64,000 nt of DNA from an uncultured Granulosicoccaceae bacterium (GCA_937965695.1 CALCKW010000007.1:133106-197105); one strand, 5' to 3'. Counted from the first letter of the stretch, positions 43,891-53,078 are shown. Made by a program: numbers and translations. The notes: a model not told the origin generated them from the letters alone.

Positions 43891-44249
43891 GGGTTGTGGT
43901 CTCGTTAGGCAAACCACTAATTCTAGCCTGTTGTAGATGACTTGTGTGAGTCTTGCTGAGTGTATTTTTAGACTTTTGTCACAATAAATAGCCAAATACT
44001 GCAGGTAATCTTCGCATTGCTGTCTTTTTAGCTGTTCGATCGTTCTCACTGTGCGTGAATTGAAAGTATCGATTCTTACAATTACTCCCAAACACACCTC
44101 TGTTAGCAAATCCTATAAAAAGCGCTGTTATAGTATTGATCTGCTGGTCTTTTGAGGTTGAGTAGTGCCAAGCCGACTGAGGTGATTTTTGGCGTGCTGA
44201 ATACGATTTAAGGATAAGAACGTCGTCAAGACGTAAATTAAGATTCGGT

Positions 44250-44906
44250 GTGGCAAGTATGCGATGTAGAAACGTAGGGATATTGTTGTTTAAAGATGTC
44301 GAGGTGCTGGAATTCTCTGGACCTTATGAGGTGTTTGCCGTTGCAAACAGATTTAGTGATAGCAATTTATTTAACCTTCTGACGATCAGCCACAGTGGCG
44401 AGCCGCTCAAGGCAAACGGAGGTCTGCAGATAACACCGGATTACCCCATGCATGACTGCCCTGACTTGGATGTCGTTATTGTCCCTGGTGGTGACGGCAG
44501 TAACGAAATTATGCAAGTGGAAGAGGCTCTAAATTGGGTTGTTCATCAAGCTCAGCATGCTGAAAAAGTGATGTCTGTGTGCTCTGGAGCACTCATACTC
44601 GCAAAAGGCGGTTTGTTGGACGAGCTAGAAAGTACAACCCATAGCCGGCGTTTTAGGGCACTCGAACAAATGGCACCCGCGACGACAATCATTCGTGACG
44701 CGCGGTTTGTAGACAATGGCCGCATGATGACGACCGCTGGGGTATCCAGCGGTATTGATGGTGCGCTGCATATTCTCTACGAAATACACGGTCGAGAAAT
44801 CTGCGACAAAGTAGCGCGTTTTATGGAGCACAACTGGAGCCGAAAGGGCGCTGTAACGCCTGCTAGTCGTGCGCCCGAAAAGCCCTCGCTGCACCAACCA
44901 AGCTGA
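44250..44906 (+). CDS. DJ-1/PfpI-family protein
   Basis: Class I glutamine-amidotransferase-fold protein of 218 residues. The nucleophile elbow is VCSGALILAKGGLLD with C111, and VEVLEFSGPYEVFAVAN at the start and VIVPGGDGS in the middle are characteristic. This subgroup occurs either alone (isonitrile-hydratase-like, chaperone/glyoxalase-like) or fused to AraC DNA-binding domains; the AraC part is absent here. The GTG at 44250 or ATG at 44259 may be used. It overlaps the end of convergent dsbB by 44 bp. Confidence 0.88.
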   Translation: MASMRCRNVGILLFKDVEVLEFSGPYEVFAVANRFSDSNLFNLLTISHSGEPLKANGGLQITPDYPMHDCPDLDVVIVPGGDGSNEIMQVEEALNWVVHQAQHAEKVMSVCSGALILAKGGLLDELESTTHSRRFRALEQMAPATTIIRDARFVDNGRMMTTAGVSSGIDGALHILYEIHGREICDKVARFMEHNWSRKGAVTPASRAPEKPSLHQPS

Positions 44907-45390
44907 CAAGCGCAAGGCCGACAAAACATACCAGCGCCCAAGCAGGTATAGAAAGACCTAGAAATACCCAGCTAACTTCAGCGCAATCACCTGATCCCTT
45001 TAAAACAGTTTGGATAACATCCTGTAAGGGAAATGCCATCATCAGGAAGTCGAGACCAGGACCACACTCGGGTACTTGATCAGCGGGTAGGTGCTGGATC
45101 CAAACATGGCGCCCTGCAATAGCAGCGCCCACTAATGCGCCAATCGCAGTCAGGACAAAATAAACTCTTGAGGCAACCCCGGTGCTGCCGTGTATTAATC
45201 CTATCAAAGAAAACAAAGCGATTGCCGCAAAACAGACTCGTTCGAAAATACACAGGTTGCAGGGTTCCAAGCCTTCGACGTATTGAAGGTAATAGCCATA
45301 GCCAAGCAAGCTTGCACAGCCTAGAAACATTATAGAAAAAATCAGTCTGGGTGAGAGCATTGTCATGATTGCTGTTCTTGCGTTAGTCAT
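44863..45390 (-). CDS. dsbB: Disulfide bond formation protein B
   Basis: Inner-membrane quinone reductase that reoxidises DsbA. In 175 residues there are four predicted membrane helices. The two catalytic Cys pairs are present: C44 and C47 in EPCNLCIFERV, and C109 and C135 in the second periplasmic loop (PECGPGLD ... GSGDCAEVSW). The start is preceded by AGGGGGAA. It has no dsbA nearby. Its periplasmic partners could include the Cys-containing OmpA-family protein encoded 2.5 kb away (speculation). Confidence 0.96.
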   Translation of the reverse strand: MTNARTAIMTMLSPRLIFSIMFLGCASLLGYGYYLQYVEGLEPCNLCIFERVCFAAIALFSLIGLIHGSTGVASRVYFVLTAIGALVGAAIAGRHVWIQHLPADQVPECGPGLDFLMMAFPLQDVIQTVLKGSGDCAEVSWVFLGLSIPAWALVCFVGLALVSLVGAARAFRAHD

Positions 45391-45598
45391 TGGAAATATT
45401 CCCCCTGATTGTAGGTCTTTACGCAGAAGGAAAACGATAGATTGCCTCGCTGTGCATGAAAAGTGACAACAATCGATGTTTAAAGCACGAATCCGACACA
45501 GGGCTTGTTAGAGCGGTGAGCTAAACGAGGGTTCAATATTTTGGGTTGAGCTGAGGCCTCTGTGATCAAGCTACACTATCAATTTACCACGCTGAGTA

Positions 45599-45859
45599 AT
45601 GACCATGATTGATGCCCGAATAATTGACGAGATCAGTGAAAATTTTAATCGGTACTTGCCTGATAGTTTTAAAGCTGTCAAAGGAGACGTTGAAAAAAAC
45701 GTGCGCTCAGCGATACAAGCCAGTTTTGAGAGAATGGACTTGGTCACTCGAGAAGACTACGAAATCCAAGTTGCTATGGTTGCTAAGCTGCGTGACCGAT
45801 TGCAGCTCTTGGAAGAGCGTGTCGAGCAGATGGACGCTCAGCAAGGTACTGCCGAGTGA
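45599..45859 (+). CDS. ubiK: Ubiquinone biosynthesis accessory factor UbiK (YqiC)
   Basis: Small trimeric coiled-coil protein that helps UbiJ and the aerobic ubiquinone-synthesis enzymes. At 86 residues it has the usual size. The C-terminal half is a regular coiled coil (MVAKLRDRLQLLEERVEQMD) and the N-terminal half amphipathic. Start ATG 45599, or a second ATG two codons later. It overlaps yifB by 4 bp, as in many pseudomonads and relatives. Confidence 0.93.
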   Translation: MTMIDARIIDEISENFNRYLPDSFKAVKGDVEKNVRSAIQASFERMDLVTREDYEIQVAMVAKLRDRLQLLEERVEQMDAQQGTAE

Positions 45860-47349
45860 CATTGGCGAGGGTCAGGGCTCGTGCACTCAACGGTGTCACA
45901 GCGACCCTTGTTGATGTTGAAGTCGATATATCTGGTGGGCTGCCCGCCTGTCATATCGTTGGTTTGCCGGAAACCGCAGTTAAAGAAAGCAGAGACAGGG
46001 TCCGGTCGGCCATAATAAATGCAGGCTTTGAATTCCCGCAGCGGCGCATCACCATTAATTTAGCGCCAGCGGATTTGCCTAAAGATGGCGGGCGCTTTGA
46101 TTTACCAATTGCCGTAGGGATTTTGCTGGCTACAGAACAATTGCCTGTACAAGTTGCTGCCACTTGCGAGTTCGCTGGTGAGCTATCCCTTGACGGTAGT
46201 TTGCGACCCATCTCTGGAGCATTGCCAACCGCTTCCGCTTGTGCAAAGAGTGGTTTTACACTGGTTTTGCCTGCTGATTGTGCCGCTGAGGCTGCATTGG
46301 ATCAGAGTTGCTCCGTTTTCGGTGTTAATGATCTTAGCGAAGTTGTTCGGTTTTTACGTGAAGAAATAAAGCTACGACCGGCAGTTGCAGTTGCTCAAGA
46401 GGAACGACTAGAAACGGCACTCGACTTGAGAGATGTGCAAGGTCAATTCCAAGCCAGAAGAGCGCTTGAGCTGGCGGCCGCCGGTGGGCACAATTTATTG
46501 ATGGTCGGGCCTCCTGGCAGCGGCAAATCCATGTTAGCGCAGCGACTGGCTGGTATATTACCTCCCTTGGATCTCAAGACCGCTCTGGAGGTCGCCGCTG
46601 TTCACTCTGTCTCCAGAGGGGGCTTTGACAGCCGATTCTGGCAACAGCGACCTTTCCAAGCACCTCACCACACGGCGAGTGGGGTAGCTCTTGTGGGAGG
46701 GGGAAGCAATCCACGACCAGGCGAGATTTCTCTGGCGCACGGAGGGGTGCTTTTCCTCGATGAGCTAGCGGAGTTTCCACGGAGTGTTTTAGATGTTTTA
46801 CGCGAGCCGTTAGAGAACGGTGAAATCCATATTTCTAGGGCAGCCCGTCAGGCGTGCTTTCCAGCGCGTTTTCAACTTGTTGCGGCAATGAATCCGTGCC
46901 CCTGTGGCTACCACGGCGAAAGCTCGGGCCAGTGCAATTGTTCGCTCGAGTTGATCAATCGCTACCAGTCGCGTTTGTCTGGGCCTTTACTTGATCGCAT
47001 TGATTTGCATATTGCCGTGCCTTGGCAGGATTATCAGAGTTTAAAAAAATCTGAACCGGGAGAGGCTTCTGCTGATGTGCGCGAGCGGGTGGTGAGAGCG
47101 CGAGATCTTCAGCTAGAACGCGGAGGATGTAGTAACAGTGCGCTGTCTGGTCAGGCTTTGCAAAAATTTGCGAGGTTGAACGCCGAGTGCGACGCACTGA
47201 TGAGTAAGGCTGCTAACCAACTTAGACTTAGCTTGCGAAGCTGCCACCGCTTGCAACGAGTGGCGCGCACAGTGGCAGACTTGGCACAATCAAAAAGCGT
47301 CGAAGTGTCACATTTGGCTGAAGCTTTGGGGTATCGACGTACCCGCTGA
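45856..47349 (+). CDS. YifB/ComM-family AAA+ ATPase (Mg-chelatase-like)
   Basis: ATPase of the ComM type, a hexameric branch-migration motor that helps integrate DNA during natural transformation. The 497 residues hold an N-terminal Lon-protease-like domain (VEVDISGGLPACHIVGLPE), a central AAA+ domain with Walker A GPPGSGKS and Walker B LFLDELAEF, the AAMNPCPCGYHG motif with Cys residues, and a C-terminal helical domain. The GTG start lies inside the ubiK stop region (GTGA). Presence of a complete copy is consistent with transformability, though no com genes are in the window. Confidence 0.95.
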   Translation: MTLARVRARALNGVTATLVDVEVDISGGLPACHIVGLPETAVKESRDRVRSAIINAGFEFPQRRITINLAPADLPKDGGRFDLPIAVGILLATEQLPVQVAATCEFAGELSLDGSLRPISGALPTASACAKSGFTLVLPADCAAEAALDQSCSVFGVNDLSEVVRFLREEIKLRPAVAVAQEERLETALDLRDVQGQFQARRALELAAAGGHNLLMVGPPGSGKSMLAQRLAGILPPLDLKTALEVAAVHSVSRGGFDSRFWQQRPFQAPHHTASGVALVGGGSNPRPGEISLAHGGVLFLDELAEFPRSVLDVLREPLENGEIHISRAARQACFPARFQLVAAMNPCPCGYHGESSGQCNCSLELINRYQSRLSGPLLDRIDLHIAVPWQDYQSLKKSEPGEASADVRERVVRARDLQLERGGCSNSALSGQALQKFARLNAECDALMSKAANQLRLSLRSCHRLQRVARTVADLAQSKSVEVSHLAEALGYRRTR

Positions 47350-47954
47350 GCTTTTCCGCCAATCTTTAGTCTTAACGGCTAAATACGTGGCTCGATTAAA
47401 ACCCTGCTTTAATGTTGCTGAGAATTCATGCTTTGCTTATGTTCAATAAATTAGCAGTCCATTTGTCCGTGCCATTTCTCAGGCACTGCCACTCTCATGT
47501 TAGGTGCATCAGCTGGTGCAAGCGCTTCTTATAACGAAGAATTGCCACATCCTGCATTGCCGGTTTGCCGTAAGACTGCAATTCTTTGCCTAGCTGAGGT
47601 ATTTACTGGCTTAGAGCAGCCCTTAAACAAAGCTATGGGTGGGCCGTCAGTTCTGTGAAGTCTCATTCATCCTAAGTGTATTTCTTTATTTTGTTGGTCA
47701 TCGAACAGCTTCTTATGTGCCGCATTAGGTTTCTCTAGTTGCGATAATTGTCCCCGTTGTCGCTTTTGCACAAACATTTTCAGATGACTTATAACAAAAA
47801 ACCAATCTATGGCATGAAACCTGTTTTCCATAACTGACTGCTGGTTCCGTGTGCCGCCTAAATAGTGCAATCAAGGCGGGCGTTTTCAGCAAAGTAGCCT
47901 CGATTTCTAATGGTGAGATCTGGGTAAAGTTATGGCAAACAATGATTAGAGATT
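47350..47954. other. Long intergenic stretch before the OmpA module
   Basis: 605 bp with no convincing gene. A 67-codon minus-strand frame at 47667-47870 has no ribosome-binding site and an unremarkable sequence. The region is somewhat A+T-rich near 47660-47840 and should carry the promoter for the OmpA/coiled-coil pair. I see no strong stem-loop or repeat here. Confidence 0.45.
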
Positions 47955-49031
47955 ATGCATCTACTTCCAATAGCAGTTGTTTCCGCATTACTCGCAGTAG
48001 TTTTGTGGTGGGGTGTCAACAGCACATCCGACATTGAGCAAGACATAGCTCTACGTGCGAATGCGGTTATCGAGAAAGTCTCGCCAGAAGCAAAGGTTGA
48101 AGTTGACGGCCGAGATGTTCGTGTTTTTGGCGAAACTGAGTCTGATGAACTTCGCGATAGAACAGGGGATTTTGTCAGTGACGTGCAAGGTGTTCGCGCA
48201 AGTCGCAACGAATTGCGTGTAGCTGCCCTAACTGAAGTTGAGCCAACGCCACCACCACCGCCACCTGAACCGGAGGTGATTGACAATGGGTTTAATTTCA
48301 ACGCAACGTATGACAGCGAAAAGCTTGCAATGTCGGGCATTGTAGACACAGTTGCAGCCGCTAACATGTTGAAATCCATGCCGGAACGTTTGCCACCAGG
48401 TTTGGCTTTTGAAAATGAAGTTGAAACTGGCAGCGACGTTCTTATCTTTAGTCCCGAAAAGTTAGAGACTGGAATCGCAACGCTGACACAGCTTAAGCGT
48501 GGTGATCTGAAAATTGACGATGAAGTCTTTTCGCTCAGCGGTATTGCAGATAACCAAACTCGTATAGACCAGATTCGTAAGCAGATCGCTACCAGCAAAT
48601 CCATTCTTGAGCCGCTCGAAGTCGTGATCAATGTTGAGGTGGATCCGAACCAGCGACTTTCGGCTGAATGTAAAGCTCAATTTGGAACTGCGATGGAAAA
48701 TAACGTTGTTCATTATGTTACAGCACAACATCGTATCCGCGATCAATACCTTGAGAATCTCAATTACATAGCAAACACGGCGGTTAAGTGTGACGCTCAT
48801 GTGTTGATAGAGGGCCATGCGGACGAAGTGGGCAAAGAGAATTATAACCAAGGATTGAGCGTCAGGCGTGCAACTACAGCCAGAGAGTTCTTGATCGAAA
48901 AGGGTGTGCCTGAGTCACGCATCGAAGCATTTGGCTACGGTGAGTTTCGTCCAGTGGCATCTAATGAAACACCCGAAGGCAAGGCGAAGAATCGTCGTGT
49001 AGAAATCCACATCCAACACATCTCAGAATAA
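47955..49031 (+). CDS. BON-domain and OmpA-domain envelope protein
   Basis: Predicted to anchor at the inner membrane by an uncleaved helix (about 4-20) and reach the peptidoglycan. Over 358 residues: one membrane helix, a BON-like domain (26-92, EVDGRDVRVFGETESDELRD), a proline tether TPPPPPPEPE (98-107), two more BON-like modules (about 114-228) and a C-terminal OmpA domain (about 235-355). The latter shows VLIEGHADEVG with D290, and NRRVEI with R348, the diaminopimelate-binding residues. C239 and C279 could form a disulfide. This layout resembles mycobacterial ArfA/OmpATb. It is 24 bp upstream of the giant coiled-coil gene and co-transcribed with it. Confidence 0.85.
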   Translation: MHLLPIAVVSALLAVVLWWGVNSTSDIEQDIALRANAVIEKVSPEAKVEVDGRDVRVFGETESDELRDRTGDFVSDVQGVRASRNELRVAALTEVEPTPPPPPPEPEVIDNGFNFNATYDSEKLAMSGIVDTVAAANMLKSMPERLPPGLAFENEVETGSDVLIFSPEKLETGIATLTQLKRGDLKIDDEVFSLSGIADNQTRIDQIRKQIATSKSILEPLEVVINVEVDPNQRLSAECKAQFGTAMENNVVHYVTAQHRIRDQYLENLNYIANTAVKCDAHVLIEGHADEVGKENYNQGLSVRRATTAREFLIEKGVPESRIEAFGYGEFRPVASNETPEGKAKNRRVEIHIQHISE

Positions 49032-49055
49032 AAAAATTCGCAGACTGGAGTCACC

Positions 49056-52016
49056 ATGTTTTATTTAATTACACAAGTTCTGCTTATCCTGGTAGCCGCC
49101 GCGCTACTGGGCGCTGCGTTGGGTTGGCTCTTGCGCCGAGTCAGTGCTGCAAGAGTAGAGTCAGCTCTAAACGATAAGCTATTCGAAGCAGAAACATCCA
49201 TTCCACCTATCAAGGAAGCACTTGATAAGGCGGAGCGCAACATCATGAGCAAGGATGGCAGCATCGCCGACTTGCAAAATAAGTTGTGGGATTCTGAGCA
49301 GCGAGTACCTCCGCTGGAAGAAGCCGTAGAAAAACTTCGTAGCGAGCTTGAGCGAGAGCGCGATACGATCCGCGAAGCTGAAGAAGCTTTGGCTGATTCG
49401 GAGTCTCGAGGTCAAGACTTAGAGCGTCAAGTTGATAGTGCTAGAAAGGAGCTTGCAGAAAAAAGTGCAGCGCAAGAGTCTACAGCTGAAGAACTGGCCG
49501 CACTAGAAGCGACAGTAGCTGACCTAGAACGCCGTTTGGCCGAGAATGAAAAAACTCAGACGCAGCAAGAAAAGAAATACAAGGAAGCTATTGCCAAGGA
49601 ACAAGCTGCACTTGCTCAGGCTAACAAAGCACTGGCTGATGGCAATGATGCTCAGAAAGATTTGGAAGCCCGCCTGCAAGGCTTAAACGATGATCTAGAT
49701 GTAAAGTCGGAAGAGCTGGCCTCGCTCGACGAAGAGCATCAAGAACTCCAGAAAAAGCACGGTCAGCTATCCGATGATCATAACTACCTCGAAGACAAGA
49801 TCGAGCAGTTAACTGAAGATCACAAGGCGCTAGAGAAGCAGCACTATGACTTGGCTGATGAACATGATGCGCTTGGTAAACAGCACTCAGACCTAGATGT
49901 ACAACATGCTGGTTTAAGCCAAGATCGAGATGATCTTAATAAAAACTTAAGTGCTCTCGGGCAGCAGCGTGACCAGCTAGCCAAAGATCATGATGGTCTG
50001 CAGCAACGACACAAAGACCTGCAGCAGAAAAATGAGAAGCTGCAAGGCGAGCACAAAGGCCTGCAGCAGCAACAGCAAGATTTAGCTAAGGCAAATGCTG
50101 CACTTGAAAAACAGCATGAAGCTCTTAACAAAGATCAAAAAGCGCTACAGAATCAACATCAAGGTCTGAGTAAAGAGAACCAGAAACTGGAGCAAGAGCA
50201 CCGGGATCTGAAGCAGAGCCGTGACGCATTAGCTAAACAGCATGAAGCCTTGTCGAAACAATACGATGCGTTGGGTAAGGATCAGCAAGCTTTGAACAGT
50301 CAGCATCAAGCGTTGGCTAAAGATAACCAGAAGCTCGAGCAAGAGCACCGGGATCTGAAGCAGAGCCGTGACGCCTTGGCGAAGCAGCATGAAGCCCTGT
50401 CGAAAGCACATGACGCCCTGGGTAAAGATCATCAGGCATTGCAAAAGCAGCATCAGGCGTTGGATAAAGATAACCAAGCCTTGCAAAACCAGCATCAGAC
50501 ACTGGGTAAAGATAACCAGAAGCTCGAGCAAGAGTATCGTGATCTCAAGCAGAGCAGAGATGCATTGGCACAGCAGCACAATGAGCTAGACAAGAAGCAC
50601 GGCGGCTTGGAAAAGCAGCATGCGAAGTTGGCCGCGGACAATGGTCAGTTAGCTCAAAAGCATGCGGGTCTAGAGCAACAGCATAACGGTCTTAAAGACA
50701 ACCATGCGGCGACTCTTGCGGAAACGGCTGCGCAAATTCGCGACGGCGAAGAGTTAAAGGCTGAATTAGAAAGTAAGCTGCAAGCACTTCGTGAGGAGTT
50801 GAACGAGCGCTCCACAGACGCAAAGATTGCTGCAAAAGAAGCAGAGGGTATGCGAGATACATTGGCCCAAGCGCGAGAAGACCACAAGGCTCGCCTTGAA
50901 GATCTACAGCGCAACTTGTCAAAGCAAGAAGAAGCCGCCAAGAACCTCGAAACGGAGCTTGGTGGAAGCGAAGCTGATCGTCAGAAACTGGAAGTATCGC
51001 TCAATGATTTGCGTAACAAACTTGCTTCTGCAGCTGATCGTAGTGAGCAACTGAGTGGTGAGCGTGCCAAGCTAGAAAAAGCACTTGCCAAAGAAGAAGC
51101 CGAGCGTCAACGTATAGCTGATAATGCAGCGAAGCAAGAGCAAGCGTTGCGTGATCAGTTGAACGGTGAGCGTTCAGACAACAAAGCTGGCTCGGCAGAG
51201 CGAGCGGCAATGGCGAAGAATCTTGACCAGTTGAAAGCCAACTTCGAAAATCAGCAGGCTCGTGGTCGGGACAGCGACAAGTTGATTTCAGAGTTGCGAA
51301 CTCAGATTGAGCAGGCTAAGGCGAAAGAAGCTGGAGCAGCGAAGGATCAAGGGAAATTAGAGCGTGAATTGGCTGAACTGCAAGCGCGCCTACAAGCTGA
51401 GCTAGAACGTGGCAAGAAGCTGGAAGCAGATCTTGCAGCGGCAGAAATGAGCAATACAGAGTTGAATAATCAAATTCTGATGCTGCAGGACAAGATTGAA
51501 GAGTATCGTGAGGGAGACGAGAAGTTGCGTGAGCGCATTCGTCGACTAGAGCAAATGCTCTCCGATGAGCGTCGCAAAGCAGGGCAAAACTTGCTGGCAA
51601 GAATCGTTGAGCTGGAGGCGATGTTGGAATCAGAACGTCGTAAGGCGGATAACCTGCCTGAGATTCCTGAAGTCAGCGATATCAAGTTTCGCGTACAAGC
51701 GGGTAAAGCGGTTATCAAGTCTGACACCAGTAACCTTCTGATGTTTTCAGGCCCACGGCCACAGGGTATGTTTGACAGTGCTCCTGATCAAACCGATGAT
51801 CTCAAGCAGATCAAAGGCATTGGTCCGTCGCTAGAGTTGATGCTCAATGAGTTGGGTGTGTACAAGTTGCAGCAGATCGCGGACTTTAGTGCAGACGAGG
51901 AAGCTTGGGTTGATAGTCAAATGCACGCATTCCGTGGTCGAATTGCGAGCGATAAATGGGTAGAGCAAGCACGTAAGATGGTTGCAAAACCTAAGAAAGG
52001 CAAAGGTGCTGCTTAA
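49056..52016 (+). CDS. Membrane-tethered giant coiled-coil protein with C-terminal helix-hairpin-helix domain
   Basis: Not a described family that I can name. It has 986 residues: one N-terminal membrane helix (about 4-26) followed by basic RRVSAAR, so the rest should be cytoplasmic. Residues about 40-900 are continuous coiled coil. Within it, 224-552 comprise 47 uninterrupted heptads with Leu every seventh residue and His at the other core position in 28 of 47. DNA-level repeats of 49 and 63 codons occur here. The C-terminus (about 914-978: DDLKQIKGIGPSLE ... QIADFSADEEAWVD) is the helix-hairpin-helix module also found at the ends of some NuoE and L21 proteins. A GGAG site precedes the ATG. 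A strong terminator follows. Confidence 0.85.
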   Translation: MFYLITQVLLILVAAALLGAALGWLLRRVSAARVESALNDKLFEAETSIPPIKEALDKAERNIMSKDGSIADLQNKLWDSEQRVPPLEEAVEKLRSELERERDTIREAEEALADSESRGQDLERQVDSARKELAEKSAAQESTAEELAALEATVADLERRLAENEKTQTQQEKKYKEAIAKEQAALAQANKALADGNDAQKDLEARLQGLNDDLDVKSEELASLDEEHQELQKKHGQLSDDHNYLEDKIEQLTEDHKALEKQHYDLADEHDALGKQHSDLDVQHAGLSQDRDDLNKNLSALGQQRDQLAKDHDGLQQRHKDLQQKNEKLQGEHKGLQQQQQDLAKANAALEKQHEALNKDQKALQNQHQGLSKENQKLEQEHRDLKQSRDALAKQHEALSKQYDALGKDQQALNSQHQALAKDNQKLEQEHRDLKQSRDALAKQHEALSKAHDALGKDHQALQKQHQALDKDNQALQNQHQTLGKDNQKLEQEYRDLKQSRDALAQQHNELDKKHGGLEKQHAKLAADNGQLAQKHAGLEQQHNGLKDNHAATLAETAAQIRDGEELKAELESKLQALREELNERSTDAKIAAKEAEGMRDTLAQAREDHKARLEDLQRNLSKQEEAAKNLETELGGSEADRQKLEVSLNDLRNKLASAADRSEQLSGERAKLEKALAKEEAERQRIADNAAKQEQALRDQLNGERSDNKAGSAERAAMAKNLDQLKANFENQQARGRDSDKLISELRTQIEQAKAKEAGAAKDQGKLERELAELQARLQAELERGKKLEADLAAAEMSNTELNNQILMLQDKIEEYREGDEKLRERIRRLEQMLSDERRKAGQNLLARIVELEAMLESERRKADNLPEIPEVSDIKFRVQAGKAVIKSDTSNLLMFSGPRPQGMFDSAPDQTDDLKQIKGIGPSLELMLNELGVYKLQQIADFSADEEAWVDSQMHAFRGRIASDKWVEQARKMVAKPKKGKGAA
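49725..50711 (+). repeat. 47-heptad Leu/His zipper within the giant coiled coil
   Basis: Codons 224-552 read as LxxxHxx-type heptads (for example LEKQHEA, LGKDHQA, LQKQHQA). Leu is at every seventh position without a break, and the residue four further on is His in 28 units, Asn in 7, Arg in 5, Gln in 3, Tyr in 2, and Ile and Leu once each. With Leu as d, the other core position a is therefore almost entirely polar. The longest near-identical units start at 50178, 50325 and 50514. Confidence 0.9.
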
Positions 52017-52032
52017 GCAGAGCTAGCGCTTG

Positions 52033-52062
52033 AAAAGGCAGCCCTTGGGCTGCCTTTTTTTT
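52033..52062 (+). terminator. Rho-independent terminator after the coiled-coil gene
   Basis: AAAAGGCAGC, loop CCTTGG and GCTGCCTTTT, followed by further T residues, make a classic intrinsic terminator 17 bp after the stop. It marks the end of the two-gene OmpA/coiled-coil operon. Confidence 0.9.
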
Positions 52063-52202
52063 ATGTTTGCTTTAAGCCGCGGTTCAAAGCGTGTTAAGGC
52101 AATCAAGCCATTCGTGCTCTTTGTGCCGTCGATCTAACAATTTTCAATGCCAAACCATCTAACAGGTATTGGCTCATTTTTTAAATCGCGACAGTGCCTT
52201 TA

Positions 52203-53078
52203 TCAGTAGAGGCGAGGCATGCCTTCAGGTTGTGTCGCGAAGCGTTTGTAGTTCCAGATATAGTGCTCGGGGTACTGTCGCACGAGTTTTTCTATAGCCG
52301 CGTTGAGTGCTGTCGCAGACGCTTTGAGGTCATCTTGGTAAATCGAGGCATCTAAACGTTCTAAATGAAACGAAAAACCTATGTCGGTCCTGCGCATATA
52401 CGTCAGAAGCACAGGGGTTTTTTTTCGGTTAGCTAGCTTGCTTAACAAGGTCATAGTAAGCGCTTGATGTCCAAAAAACGGTGCGAACACGCCTCCTTCC
52501 CGGTCTGGCTCTTGGTCAGGCAATATGCCAACTATGTCTCCCATTTTTATTGCTTTACTTAAGCCTCGAACACCTCCTGCGTCAGTTGGCAATAATTTCG
52601 TGCCTAGGCGGCTGCGTCGATCAAGTATGTAGGCGTCAGTCGCAGGGTCTTTAGCGGGCCGGTAGAGAACGTGCATGGGGTGCTCGAGTGCTAAGAATTG
52701 CCCGATCAATTCCCAGTTACCAAAGTGCGGAGAAGCGAGGATAACGCCTTTGCCTTCCGCCAAGGCATCAGTCAGGGTCTTGTTGTCCTCAAAACTCACA
52801 CACTGGCGAATCTTTTTCTCTGACCAGTAATAGCAGCAACCGAGTTCGGTAAACGCCATGCCTGTGTGTTGTAAGCTATTTCGGCAAAGTGTTTCGCGTT
52901 CGCTGTTGCTGAGCTGCGGATAGCAAAGTGCTACGTTTGCTCTGCAAATACGCGCTGAGCGTTTGTCCCAACGCAACATCAGTGTACCGAGTTGCCGTCC
53001 TAAGAAGCGCTGCACGTTAAGTGGTGTCAGTGCGATGGCACGGAGCAGGAGACTGATTAAGCGAAGTTTAAATGGCAT
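52203..53078 (-). CDS. LpxL/HtrB-like lysophospholipid acyltransferase
   Basis: Inner-membrane acyltransferase related to the late acyltransferases of lipid A. About 291 residues from the ATG at 53078. The catalytic HX4E motif is HFGNWE (118-123) and the substrate pocket segment VLYRPAKDPATDAYI follows, with GILPDQEPDREGG further on. The N-terminus has a hydrophobic helix (about 6-22). It could acylate lipid A or another lipid. A 12-residue longer frame reaches back to 53111. No other lpx genes are adjacent. Confidence 0.9.
   Translation of the reverse strand: MPFKLRLISLLLRAIALTPLNVQRFLGRQLGTLMLRWDKRSARICRANVALCYPQLSNSERETLCRNSLQHTGMAFTELGCCYYWSEKKIRQCVSFEDNKTLTDALAEGKGVILASPHFGNWELIGQFLALEHPMHVLYRPAKDPATDAYILDRRSRLGTKLLPTDAGGVRGLSKAIKMGDIVGILPDQEPDREGGVFAPFFGHQALTMTLLSKLANRKKTPVLLTYMRRTDIGFSFHLERLDASIYQDDLKASATALNAAIEKLVRQYPEHYIWNYKRFATQPEGMPRLY

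Noticed and set aside
43891-44109. 73-codon N-terminal extension of TypA
   Set aside because: TypA proteins begin at the [11 protein letters not shown] segment; the extension has no family similarity and overlaps the promoter region.
44250-44906. AraC-family regulator with DJ-1-like sensor domain
   Set aside because: The protein ends after the DJ-1/PfpI domain; no helix-turn-helix domain follows in any frame.
47930-48631. 233-codon minus-strand frame
   Set aside because: Fully antisense to the OmpA-family gene, very Ser/Thr-rich, a typical shadow frame.
50178-50660. Regular direct repeats that could suggest a CRISPR array
   Set aside because: They are in-frame coiled-coil codons inside a 986-residue protein, with no unique spacers.
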